Assembly (NCBI RefSeq): GCF_002531935.1
Contig: NZ_NWSV01000002.1
Location: 1 to 64,000, forward strand
Source: Rhizobium chutanense
Lineage (GTDB): Bacteria; Pseudomonadota; Alphaproteobacteria; Rhizobiales; Rhizobiaceae
Length of the DNA stretch: 64,000 nucleotides
Direction: 5' to 3'
Within the stretch, counting starts at the first letter, position 1; each line of letters starts with the position of its first letter. Positions 36,028 through 43,687 of the stretch are shown here, in pieces. Both the position numbers and the translations under genes were made by a program. The notes beneath the pieces were generated by a model. That model saw only the letters and a program-made list of their open reading frames with translations, had not been told where the DNA came from and did not search any database.

Positions 36028-36492
36028 TCATCGGGCGTAGCCCACGGGTATCGCCATTCCATGTTTCAATTCTTCCATCGAGATCGACGCCGAGACGTCG
36101 AAGAGCTCGAGCTTGCGCACGATCTGCTTGTAGATCACGTCGTAATGTTCGACGCGGGGCAGGACAATCTTCAGTATATAATCGTGATTGCCGGTCAACC
36201 GGTGCGCCTCGACGATCTCGGGAATGTCGCTGATGATCCTGCGGAAGCTTTCCGTCCATTCGTCGGAATGGTACGCCGTCTTCACCAGTGCGAAGACCGT
36301 CGTCGGCACACCCATTTTCTCCCGATCGAGCACGACGATACGCCGGGCGATATGGCCGGCTTCCTCCAGCCGCTGGATGCGCCGTGAGCAGGCCGACACC
36401 GAAAGTGCCACGCGCTCAGCAAGGTCGGTCACGGAGATGCCCGCATCCTTCTGCAGCATATCGAGAATGCGTCTGTCGCGATCATCCAGCAT
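36028..36492 (-). CDS. Lrp/AsnC-family regulator
   Basis: A 154-residue regulator. The helix-turn-helix is at about 2-50 (DDRDRRILDMLQKDAGISVTD, then SVSACSRRIQRLEEAGHI), followed by the RAM amino acid-binding domain (VFALVKTAYHSDEW, VEAHRLTGNHDYILKIVLP). It is divergent from an aspartate/glutamate racemase, and a long perfect dyad lies between them, suggesting amino-acid-responsive control of the racemase and of itself. Start at 36492; the frame further upstream crosses the dyad and is not credible. Confidence 0.88.
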   Translation of the reverse strand: MLDDRDRRILDMLQKDAGISVTDLAERVALSVSACSRRIQRLEEAGHIARRIVVLDREKMGVPTTVFALVKTAYHSDEWTESFRRIISDIPEIVEAHRLTGNHDYILKIVLPRVEHYDVIYKQIVRKLELFDVSASISMEELKHGMAIPVGYAR

Positions 36493-36518
36493 GTGTGAGA
36501 AATAAACCTTCCGCCTTG

Positions 36519-36550
36519 ATTTTGCGCGATCACTCCAAATCGCGCAAAAT
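36519..36550. promoter_or_regulatory. Lrp-type operator dyad
   Basis: ATTTTGCGCGAT (36519-36530) and ATCGCGCAAAAT (36539-36550) are perfect 12-bp inverted arms separated by 8 bp. The dyad is 26 bp from the Lrp start and about 100 bp from the racemase start. Confidence 0.7.
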
Positions 36551-36647
36551 AATAGCACATACTGGGCGCAGAGGACAAACAACGCAAACACCGCGCGCGG
36601 GCATTGCGGCATCATTCTCGAAACTCGAAGCATGGGAGCATGAAGAG

Positions 36648-37367
36648 ATGGAAACGATCGGCCTGATCGGTGGCATGAGTTTCGAAAGTTCGGCGGTCTA
36701 TTATCGCCTCGTCAACGAGATGGTGCGCGCCCGCAAGGGTGGCCTCGCCTCGGCCGAGCTTATCCTGCATTCGGTCAATTTCGAGGAAATCGTCGCGCTT
36801 CAGAAGGCCGGCGACTGGGATATGGCCGCCCGCCGTCTCGCCGATGTGGCGCTGCGCCTGCAGGTAGGCGGTGCCGGCTGCGTCCTCATCTGCACCAACA
36901 CCATGCATCTGATCGCCGACGAGGTCGCCAAGAAGATCTCCGTACCGCTGATCCACATCATCGACGAGACGGCGAAATCGCTGCATGCGAGCGGCCGCAA
37001 GCGCCCGCTGCTGCTCGCCACCCGCTACACGATGGAGCACGGCTTCTATGCCGACCGCATGAAGGGCCTCGGTCTCGACATCCTGGTGCCCGATGCTGCC
37101 GACCGCACCACCGTGCACGACATCATCTTCAACGAACTCTGCGCCGGCAGGGTGCACAATAGTTCGCGCGAGAAGCTGATCGCGATCATCGACCGCGCCA
37201 TGGAAAAAGGCGCCGACAGCATCATCCTCGGCTGCACCGAGATCTGCCTGATCCTCGATCCCGACCGCCTGCCGCTGCCGGGTTTCGACACGACCACGAT
37301 CCATGCCCGTGCGGCAGTGGAGTTCGCGCTCGGGGCTGAGGAAGAAGCGGAAGAGGAAGCCGCCTGA
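36648..37367 (+). CDS. Aspartate/glutamate racemase family protein
   Basis: A 239-residue cofactor-independent amino-acid racemase of the YgeA type. Both catalytic cysteines are present: C82 in LICTNTMHL and C196 in ILGCTEICL. The N-terminus reads ETIGLIGGMSFESSAVYYRL. E. coli YgeA racemises homoserine and other amino acids; the preferred substrate here is unknown. The C-terminus is unusually acidic (AEEEAEEEA). ATG 36648 has GGGAG upstream. Divergent from the Lrp-type regulator that probably controls it. Confidence 0.86.
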   Translation: METIGLIGGMSFESSAVYYRLVNEMVRARKGGLASAELILHSVNFEEIVALQKAGDWDMAARRLADVALRLQVGGAGCVLICTNTMHLIADEVAKKISVPLIHIIDETAKSLHASGRKRPLLLATRYTMEHGFYADRMKGLGLDILVPDAADRTTVHDIIFNELCAGRVHNSSREKLIAIIDRAMEKGADSIILGCTEICLILDPDRLPLPGFDTTTIHARAAVEFALGAEEEAEEEAA

Positions 37368-37463
37368 ATCGGATCGACAATTTAGTTGACGCAGTCAACT
37401 AAATGCATGACAAAGACCTTCACGGAGACTTTTGTCAGTTTGTCGACACAGTCGGCCTTCTTT

Positions 37464-37541
37464 CGTCATGCTCGGGCTGTCCCGAGCATCTGCTTCCGGT
37501 CGATAGGGCAGCAGATGCTCGGGACAAGGCCGAGGATGACG
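37464..37541. repeat. Long palindromic intergenic repeat
   Basis: Two arms of about 31 bp (37464-37494 and 37511-37541) are near-perfect inverted copies, each containing CGTCAT, CTCGG, TGTCCCGAGCATCTGCT or their complements, around a short loop. The same core occurs, less complete, at 15804-15895 and 104-130. It lies between the racemase and the MarR-GNAT gene and may act as a terminator. Confidence 0.7.
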
Positions 37542-37622
37542 TCGAGTAAAGGGCGACGTTTGTCAGCAGACCGATAAATCTCCGTCTGGAGGCACCGATG
37601 TCTCCACCTGGAGATCTTTGTC

Positions 37623-38540
37623 ATGTCCGATATCGCCCTCATCGAAACCGCCCGCGATTTCAACCGCTTCTATACGAATTTCCTCGGCCTCCTGAACAAG
37701 GCCTATCTCGACTCGCCCTTCACGCTGACCGATGCCCGCATCCTGTTCGAGATCGGCTCGCATGCCGGCGTCAGCGCCGTGAGCCTCGTCCGCGACCTGC
37801 ATCTCGACCCGGCCTATCTCAGCCGCATCCTCAAGCGCTTTCGCGCCGAGGGGCTGGTCGAGACCAGTCCCGATCCGGCCGACCTGCGCAGCCAGATCAT
37901 CACTGTCACCGAGCGGGGACGAGAGCAGTTCGAGGAACTCGGCCGGCGCGCCAACGCGCAGATCGCCGCGCGTTTCGACACTCTGGCGCGCGGCGAGCCG
38001 GAGGCGGCGGTGCGTGCCATGGGCACGATCCGCGCCCTGCTCGACCCCACCGCAAAACCGGCGCCTGCCATCATCCGCGCCCACCGCGCCGGTGATATCG
38101 GCTGGATCGTCCAGAGCCAGAGCCGCTTCTATACCGAGGAATATGGCTGGGATCTGCGCTTCGAGGCGCTGGTCGCCGAGGTCGCCGGAAAATTCCTGGC
38201 CAATTTCGATCCGGCGCTCGAATATTGCTGGATCGCCGAACGCGGCGGTATCAATGTCGGCTCCGTCCTCGTCACCAATGGCGGCGGCGGCATCGCCAAG
38301 CTGCGGCTGCTTTATGTCGACAAATCAGCCCGCGGCCTTGGGCTCGGCAAGCTGCTGGTCGACGAATGCATCCGCTTTTGCAGGCAGAAGGGCTATAGCG
38401 AGCTCCAACTCTGGACCAACGACATGCTGGAAACCGCCCGCGCCATTTACGTCAAAACAGGCTTTCGCCTTGTCTCCGAGGAGAGACATCGGATGTTCGG
38501 TCCGGAAGCCAATGGCCAAAACTGGGTTCTGACCTTGTGA
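37623..38540 (+). CDS. MarR-GNAT fusion protein
   Basis: A 305-residue fusion. Residues 1 to about 140 form a MarR winged-helix domain (LTDARILFEIGSHAGVSAVSLVRDL, LSRILKRFRAEGLVETSPDPADLR). Residues about 150-305 form a GNAT acetyltransferase: LRLLYVDKSARGLGLGKLLVDECI is the acetyl-CoA binding motif and ARAIYVKTGFRLVSEERH the final strands. Such fusions are common in proteobacteria and combine regulation with acetylation of an unknown small molecule. The ATG has GGAG upstream. Confidence 0.88.
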   Translation: MSDIALIETARDFNRFYTNFLGLLNKAYLDSPFTLTDARILFEIGSHAGVSAVSLVRDLHLDPAYLSRILKRFRAEGLVETSPDPADLRSQIITVTERGREQFEELGRRANAQIAARFDTLARGEPEAAVRAMGTIRALLDPTAKPAPAIIRAHRAGDIGWIVQSQSRFYTEEYGWDLRFEALVAEVAGKFLANFDPALEYCWIAERGGINVGSVLVTNGGGGIAKLRLLYVDKSARGLGLGKLLVDECIRFCRQKGYSELQLWTNDMLETARAIYVKTGFRLVSEERHRMFGPEANGQNWVLTL

Positions 38541-38576
38541 TTCACCTCTGTTGCGGCGCAAAATTTTGCTTGATTT

Positions 38577-38592
38577 GGAAATGATCATTTCC
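38577..38592. promoter_or_regulatory. TetR operator palindrome
   Basis: GGAAATGATCATTTCC is a perfect 16-bp palindrome ending 13 bp before the TetR start codon at 38606. It therefore overlaps the expected promoter or leader of the regulator gene. Confidence 0.65.
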
Positions 38593-38605
38593 TAATTAGG
38601 CAGAC

Positions 38606-39229
38606 ATGAACACGACGACTCTCGACCATCAAGCGAAGTCCCGGGGCCGCGGCCGCCCGCGGGAATTCGACGCAGAGGCCGCCCTCGACGCGGCGCTGCG
38701 CGTCTTTTCCGAACGCGGCTACAACGCCGCCTCGATCAGCGAACTCACCGATGCCATGGGGCTTGCATCAGGCAGCGTCTACAAGGCCTTCGGCGACAAA
38801 CGCGGCATCTTCCTTGCCGCCTTCGATCGCTACCGCGCGGTGCGCCGCGGCCTTCTCGACGCCAGGCTCGCCGAAGTCGAGACGGGCCGCGACAAGCTCC
38901 ATGCGCTGATCACCTTCTTTTCCTCCTCCTCACACGGGCAGATCGGCAGGCAGGGCTGCCTCGTCGTCGGCAGCGCCGGCGATCTCGCGCTCTTCGACGA
39001 AGAGGCGGCCGAGCGGGTCGCCACCGCCTTCACGACCGACGAGGCGCTTCTCGCCGACCTCATCCGCCTCGGCCAGTCCGACGGCTCGATTTCGGCGGAT
39101 CTCGATGTGTCGGGAGTAGCCCTTGCCCTGCTCTGCCTCACCAAGGGCATGCGCGTCATCGGCAAGACGGGACGCAGCGGCGAGCAAATGGCGGCGGCGG
39201 CCGAAGCCGCGATGAAGCTGGTGACCTGA
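38606..39229 (+). CDS. TetR-family regulator of the MFS gene
   Basis: A 207-residue repressor. Helix-turn-helix at about 35-65 (NAASISELTDAMGLASGSVYKAFGDKRGIF), preceded by a basic start (SRGRGRPREFD). The ligand domain contains HALITFFSSSSHGQIGRQGCLVVGSAGDLALF, resembling regulators of quinone or efflux genes. It precedes an MFS transporter gene by 95 bp on the same strand; palindromes sharing half-sites flank it on both sides, which suggests control of itself and of the transporter. Confidence 0.87.
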   Translation: MNTTTLDHQAKSRGRGRPREFDAEAALDAALRVFSERGYNAASISELTDAMGLASGSVYKAFGDKRGIFLAAFDRYRAVRRGLLDARLAEVETGRDKLHALITFFSSSSHGQIGRQGCLVVGSAGDLALFDEEAAERVATAFTTDEALLADLIRLGQSDGSISADLDVSGVALALLCLTKGMRVIGKTGRSGEQMAAAAEAAMKLVT

Positions 39230-39269
39230 CATTTCCCGGGGAAATGCCCTGCACTTTCCCGGCGGGAAA
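39230..39269. promoter_or_regulatory. Two palindromes between TetR and MFS genes
   Basis: CATTTCCC-G-GGGAAATG (39230-39246) and TTTCCCG-G-CGGGAAA (39255-39269) are perfect inverted pairs. The first uses the CATTTCC/GGAAATG half-sites of the operator at 38577-38592 in reversed order. They may be a second TetR site or a terminator. Confidence 0.45.
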
Positions 39270-39324
39270 CGGGTGGCGGCAGGACAATTTGCCACTAAAT
39301 TTTTAAATCACACCGGAGTTTCTG

Positions 39325-40560
39325 ATGAGCGTTTCAGCCACCACGCCGGATAAAGCCGTTCCACGGGCGTTATCTCCCTGGCTCACCTTCCTTTTCGCCG
39401 CCGCCTGCGGGCTGGTGGCCGCCAATCTCTATTACGGCCAGCCGCTTGCAGGTCCGATCAGCGCCGAACTCGGCTTCACGCCGGCCGCGACCGGCCTGAT
39501 CGTCACACTGACGCAGATCGGCTACGGCCTTGGCTTGCTGCTGATCGTGCCGCTCGGCGACCTCACGGAAAACCGCCGCCTGGTGTTGATGCTGATCGCT
39601 GTCTCGGCCGTTGCGCTGATCGGCGCGGCACTGTCGTCGACGCCCACGACCTTCCTCGTCGCCTCGCTCTGCATCGGCCTGTCCTCGGTCGCCGTTCAGG
39701 TGCTGGTTCCCTTCGCCGCCAACATGGCGCCTGATGCAACGCGCGGCCAGGTCGTCGGCAACGTCATGAGCGGCCTGCTCTGCGGCATCATGCTGGCGCG
39801 GCCCTTCGCGAGCTTCGTCGCCGAGGCCTCCTCCTGGCATGTGGTCTATTACGTCACGGCGGCATTGATGATCGCGCTCGCCGTCGTCCTGCGCGCCAAC
39901 CTGCCCGTCCGGCGGCCGAAGACGAAACTGCGTTACGGCGAACTGCTCGCCTCCATGGCCCATCTGGCGCTGACCTCGCGCGTGCTGCAGCGCCGGGCGC
40001 TTTATCAGGCCGGCATGTTCGGCGCCTTCAGCCTGTTCTGGACGACGACGCCGCTGCTGCTCGCAAGCCCGGCCTTCGGCCTGACGCAGAACGGCATCGC
40101 CCTCTTTGCGCTCGCCGGTGCAGCCGGCGCCATCGCCTCTCCGATTGCCGGCCGGCTCGCCGACCGCGGCATGACGAAGGTCGCCTCGACCATCGCCATG
40201 CTGCTCGGCATGGCGTCCTTCCTGATCAGCCATTTCGCAAACGACGGCTCGCTCACCGCCCTGATCCTTCTGACCGTGGCCGCGATCATGCTCGATTTCG
40301 GGGTCACGACCAATCTCGTCTGCGGCCAACGCGCCATTTATGGCTTGAACCCGGAACACCGCAGCCGGCTGAACGGCCTCTTCATGGCCACCTTCTTTGC
40401 CGGCGGCGCGCTCGGCTCGGCGCTCGGTGGCTGGGCCTATGCGACCGGCGGATGGACGATGACGGCCTGGATCGGTTTCTGCTTCCCGGCGCTCGCCTTC
40501 CTGCTGTTCCTGACGGAAGGGCGCGACAAGCAGGAAAGCAAAATCCGAACTGATGTCTGA
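39325..40560 (+). CDS. MFS transporter
   Basis: A 411-residue major facilitator superfamily exporter with about 12 membrane segments. It begins LTFLFAAACGLVAANLYYGQPLAGPI, resembling YnfM/YgaY-type members; the loop between helices 2 and 3 reads VPLGDLTENRRLVL, close to the MFS GxxxDRxGRR motif. It probably exports a toxic compound, perhaps the ligand sensed by the upstream TetR protein. The ATG has CGGAG 8 bases upstream. Confidence 0.87.
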   Translation: MSVSATTPDKAVPRALSPWLTFLFAAACGLVAANLYYGQPLAGPISAELGFTPAATGLIVTLTQIGYGLGLLLIVPLGDLTENRRLVLMLIAVSAVALIGAALSSTPTTFLVASLCIGLSSVAVQVLVPFAANMAPDATRGQVVGNVMSGLLCGIMLARPFASFVAEASSWHVVYYVTAALMIALAVVLRANLPVRRPKTKLRYGELLASMAHLALTSRVLQRRALYQAGMFGAFSLFWTTTPLLLASPAFGLTQNGIALFALAGAAGAIASPIAGRLADRGMTKVASTIAMLLGMASFLISHFANDGSLTALILLTVAAIMLDFGVTTNLVCGQRAIYGLNPEHRSRLNGLFMATFFAGGALGSALGGWAYATGGWTMTAWIGFCFPALAFLLFLTEGRDKQESKIRTDV

Positions 40561-40656
40561 CACCTTGACAAGGCCCGCTTCTAAATGCGGACATTCGGGC
40601 AGCAGCTTACGCATCCACCGCTGCAGAATCTTCGGTTTTTATGGGATATTGCGAGC

Positions 40657-40890
40657 ATGGACATAGACGAAGACAAGATCGACGACACTGTTCTGGCCTT
40701 GCTATGGCTGACGCTACATGATGGGGACCGGGCCTGGAAGGGTTTCGATTGGGACGCGATGGACCGGTTGTATAAGAAGGGCCTGATCGCAAATCCCGCC
40801 GGCAAGGCCAAATCGGTCGTTCTAAGCGACGAAGGTTTGCAACGGTCGGAGGAATTGTTCCGATCCCTGTTTACGCGAACGAAGGAATGA
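40657..40890 (+). CDS. DUF6429-like small protein
   Basis: A 77-residue soluble protein: DIDEDKIDDTVLALLWLTLHD, then WKGFDWDAMDRLYKKGLIANPAGKAKSVVLSDEGL. The pattern matches a small family with a winged-helix-like layout (DUF6429); function unknown. ATG 40657 is chosen because homology begins there; the frame upstream has no similarity. It ends 3 bp before the convergent HxlR gene. Confidence 0.68.
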   Translation: MDIDEDKIDDTVLALLWLTLHDGDRAWKGFDWDAMDRLYKKGLIANPAGKAKSVVLSDEGLQRSEELFRSLFTRTKE

Positions 40891-40893
40891 TGG

Positions 40894-41277
40894 CTAAGCG
40901 TTGTCGGAATCGAAGCGCAAGCGGGCGGCGCGGACGGCCTCATGATTCATCTCCGCCCAGTTGAGAAGCTGCGACAGCGGCTGGTAAAGCGAACGGCCGA
41001 GATCGGTCATCGAATATTCGACGCTCGGCGGCTTGGTCGGGAAGACTTCGCGATTGATATAACCGTCCCTCTGGAGGTCGCGCAGCGTCTGGGTCAGCAT
41101 GCGCTGCGAAATATCGGGCAGCATCCGCCGCAATTCGCCGAAGCGTCGGGGCTCGGCCGCCAGCACCTCCAGCAGCAGCGTCGACCATTTGCCGCCGATG
41201 TGCTGCATCATGTCCCTGACCGGGCAATTGGAAAAATCGAGACCGGAAAGATCGATCTCGCGCCGCATCCCCGGCAT
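40894..41277 (-). CDS. HxlR-family regulator
   Basis: A 127-residue winged-helix regulator. The HxlR pattern is complete: NCPVRDMMQHIGGKWSTLLLEVL with the conserved Cys18, RRFGELRRMLPDISQRMLTQTLRDLQRDGYI, and SVEYSMTDLGRSL. Members such as QorR, YodB and HypR sense quinones or oxidants through that Cys. It is divergent from qorB, the expected target. The ATG at 41277 has a weak site; ATG 41268 is an alternative. Confidence 0.87.
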   Translation of the reverse strand: MPGMRREIDLSGLDFSNCPVRDMMQHIGGKWSTLLLEVLAAEPRRFGELRRMLPDISQRMLTQTLRDLQRDGYINREVFPTKPPSVEYSMTDLGRSLYQPLSQLLNWAEMNHEAVRAARLRFDSDNA

Positions 41278-41425
41278 CCTGTTCTTGAGGCTGAGGACCT
41301 CATCTGGTGGTTCCCTTTTGGTAACTTGCAGCCGAAAAACTGCCTCCTTTACACCGCGAAGTCAATTCCTATTCTAGTGTTAGTCTCTTTTTGAGACCAC
41401 CGTCAAACGCAGAAGGAAATGACGT

Positions 41426-42325
41426 ATGAGCGAAACCATCCTGGTCACCGGCGCCGCCGGACAGCTCGGCCAGCGTGTCATCCACCACCTCATCGAGACC
41501 TATAAGGTCGCCCCGGGGAGGATCGTCGCGGCAACACGCAGCCCCGAGAAGCTCTCCGCTCTCGCAGAGAAGGGCGTCGTCACCCGCAAGGCCGATTTCG
41601 ATGACGCGGCCGGCCTGGAGAAGGCTTTTTCAGGCGTCGACCGGCTGCTGATCATCAGCACCGACGCGCTTGACACCCCGGGCAAGCGCCTCGCCCAGCA
41701 CAAGGCCGCCGTCGCTGCCGCCGTCAAGGCAGGCGTCAAGCACATTGCCTATACCTCGATGCCGGCGCCCGACGATTCGCTCGTCACCTTCGCGCCCGAC
41801 CACCTCGGCAGCGAAAATGCCATCAAGGCAAGCGGCATCGCCTACACGATCATTCGCGACGCCTGGTATCACGACAATTACCTGCACGGCATGCCGCACA
41901 ATCTTCAGGGCGGCAAATGGTACAGTGCCACGGGCGACGGCAAGATCTCGACCATTTCGCGCGACGACTGCGCCCTGGCGATCGCAGCCGCCCTTGCCTC
42001 CGGCACCTCCGAAAGCGCCACCTATACGCTGACCGGCGCTGAACTGCTGACCAACCGACAGATCGCCGCCATCGTCTCCGAAGCCGCCGGCAAGCCGCTC
42101 GAAGTGGTCGACGTCAGTGACGAACAGCTCGGCCAGGGTATGCGCGGCGCCGGCCTCCCCGGCTTCGTCGCCGACATGCTGGTGTCGGCCGACGCCAATA
42201 TCCGCGCCGGCAAATTCGACATCCTCACCGGAGACTTCTCCAAGCTGACGGGCAGACAGCCGCAGCCGCTGAAGGATTTCTTCGTGGCGCACAAGGCTGT
42301 GCTGACGGCGGCCGGCGGCCATTGA
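41426..42325 (+). CDS. qorB: NAD(P)H:quinone oxidoreductase (QorB/YtfG-like)
   Basis: A 299-residue atypical short-chain dehydrogenase of the NmrA/QorB group. The NADPH motif is ILVTGAAGQLGQRVIHHL at the start; other marks are VKHIAYTSMPAPDDS and the IIRDAWYHDNY segment. It would reduce quinones with NADPH, protecting against redox cycling. Divergent from an HxlR regulator, as in other bacteria. The ATG has AGAAGGA upstream. Monocistronic, with palindromes downstream. Confidence 0.87.
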   Translation: MSETILVTGAAGQLGQRVIHHLIETYKVAPGRIVAATRSPEKLSALAEKGVVTRKADFDDAAGLEKAFSGVDRLLIISTDALDTPGKRLAQHKAAVAAAVKAGVKHIAYTSMPAPDDSLVTFAPDHLGSENAIKASGIAYTIIRDAWYHDNYLHGMPHNLQGGKWYSATGDGKISTISRDDCALAIAAALASGTSESATYTLTGAELLTNRQIAAIVSEAAGKPLEVVDVSDEQLGQGMRGAGLPGFVADMLVSADANIRAGKFDILTGDFSKLTGRQPQPLKDFFVAHKAVLTAAGGH

Positions 42326-42433
42326 GCCTTTCGCTCATCCCTGCGCAACGTCGCAGGGATGCAGCACAACCGGACTGTGAATGAAAAGGCCGTTACCGCA
42401 TATGAGTCATTCACGGCGCGGACGCGCCGTGGT

Positions 42434-42484
42434 TGGATTCCTGTGCCTGTCACAGGAATCCAGCGCGCCCAAGTCCTTGGGCGC
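42434..42484. repeat. Two consecutive palindromes between qorB and pdxJ
   Basis: TGGATTCCTGTG (42434-42445) and CACAGGAATCCA (42451-42462) are perfect 12-bp inverted arms with a 5-base loop; GCGCCCAAG (42465-42473) and CTTGGGCGC (42476-42484) form a second, 9-bp pair. They sit between convergent genes and may end both transcripts. Confidence 0.65.
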
Positions 42485-42501
42485 AGGATTCTCCTCTTCT
42501 C

Positions 42502-43254
42502 TCAAACCACCTGCCCGCACGCCCGGCAGAACCGCCGAACCGTTTCCGCCATGCCGTATTCCAGCGCATCGGCGGTAAGACCATGGCCGATCGAGACCTC
42601 GGCCAGATCCGGAATGCGCTTCACCAGATCAGGCAGGTTTGCCACTGTCAGATCATGCCCGGCATTCACGCCAAGGCCGATGGCCAGCGCCGCATCCGCC
42701 GTCTTCCCCAGCGCTTCGAGAATCGGCGCTGCCCGCTCCGGCGCGTCGTAGCAGCCGCCATAGGGGCCGGTGTAAAGTTCGATCCGATCGGCGCCGACCG
42801 CCTTGGCGATCTTGACCGCTTCCGCATCGCCGTCGCCGTCGGCGAAGAGCGAGACCCGGCATCCCATCTTCTTCAGCCGCGCGATGACATCGGTGAGGAA
42901 CGCCTGGTGTTTGCGGAAATCCCAGCCGTGATCGGAGGTCGCCTGCGAAGGGTCGTCCGGTACCAGCGTCACCTGCTCGGGGGCAGCACCCGCGCAAAGA
43001 TCGAGGAATTCGTCGGTGGGATAACCCTCGATGTTGAACTCGGCCTTCGGGAATTCGTCATCGATCAGGTTGCGGATGACGGGCAGGTCGGAAAATCTTA
43101 TATGCCGCTGGTCGGGGCGCGGATGCACCGTCAATCCGCTGGCGCCGGAAGCAAGAGCCATTCGTCCGAGCGCTTCGACGCTCGGCCAGGGCAGATCGCG
43201 CCGGTTGCGCAGCATGGCGATGGCGTTGAGGTTCACGGAGAGCTTGGCGGGCAT
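42502..43254 (-). CDS. pdxJ: Pyridoxine 5'-phosphate synthase
   Basis: A 250-residue TIM-barrel enzyme that condenses 1-deoxyxylulose 5-phosphate with 3-amino-2-oxopropyl phosphate to pyridoxine 5'-phosphate, the last ring-forming step of vitamin B6 synthesis. It begins [16 protein letters not shown] (most family members have VN.DH.ATLR), with [54 protein letters not shown] and [15 protein letters not shown]. Two changes from the usual forms are visible: [10 protein letters not shown] lacks the common Asp-His, and VPD replaces VPE. ATG 43254; the upstream frame has no homology. Confidence 0.88.
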   Translation of the reverse strand: MPAKLSVNLNAIAMLRNRRDLPWPSVEALGRMALASGASGLTVHPRPDQRHIRFSDLPVIRNLIDDEFPKAEFNIEGYPTDEFLDLCAGAAPEQVTLVPDDPSQATSDHGWDFRKHQAFLTDVIARLKKMGCRVSLFADGDGDAEAVKIAKAVGADRIELYTGPYGGCYDAPERAAPILEALGKTADAALAIGLGVNAGHDLTVANLPDLVKRIPDLAEVSIGHGLTADALEYGMAETVRRFCRACGQVV

Positions 43255-43687
43255 GGCTGATATCCATCGGTCACGGAAATAAGAGGCCCTGCTTTTAAGC
43301 CAAGTGCCGTGCGATGGCCAACGAGATTCGCAGATGGATGCGATGCAGATCGCTGATGGGCGCACCCCGCGCGTACCGCAAATAGTAATTCCCGTCGCCT
43401 TTGAAGACGACCGTCAGATACCGCAGCGCAGCAGACATTTTGCTGCAGCACACCCGACAGCCGGCGCAAAATATGCAGTCACGTTGCTATCCCATTTAAA
43501 AGAGATTATTTTTAGCACTTATAAAAAAGATCGTTCACGCATAACGTGGACATTGTATCGCGTAAACGTAGGCCGCGTACTGCTTCTTTCCCACGATAAG
43601 AATGCCTAGAGGAAAACCCCACTCGCCGCGCCCGGGAAGCAACTGGCAAATCAGCATGAGGTGCAACACGATGCCCTAGGAGGGTTC
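43255..43687. other. Divergent pdxJ / MerR-LuxR intergenic region
   Basis: This 433-bp stretch has no supported gene. The part at about 43480-43570 is markedly AT-rich and probably holds the promoter of the rightward regulator gene. It includes a 19-bp dyad listed separately. A possible 101-codon frame at 43304-43609 has no ribosome binding site or recognisable product. Confidence 0.45.
43533..43551. promoter_or_regulatory. 19-bp dyad upstream of MerR-LuxR gene
   Basis: GTTCACG (43533-43539) and CGTGGAC (43545-43551) are inverted with 6 of 7 positions matching around CATAA. It is 137 bp before the start codon, in AT-rich DNA, and could be the regulator's own site. Confidence 0.35.

Noticed and set aside
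37464..37541. CRISPR array or phage attachment site
   Set aside because: There is a single inverted unit, not regularly spaced direct repeats, and no cas, integrase or phage genes lie nearby.
39370..40614. Leftward open frame of 414 codons
   Set aside because: Antisense to the MFS transporter gene, dominated by Gly, Arg, Glu and His, with no domain.
43304..43609. Possible 101-residue gene between pdxJ and MerR-LuxR
   Set aside because: It has no ribosome binding site, a composition unlike its neighbours, and overlaps the AT-rich promoter region of the regulator.
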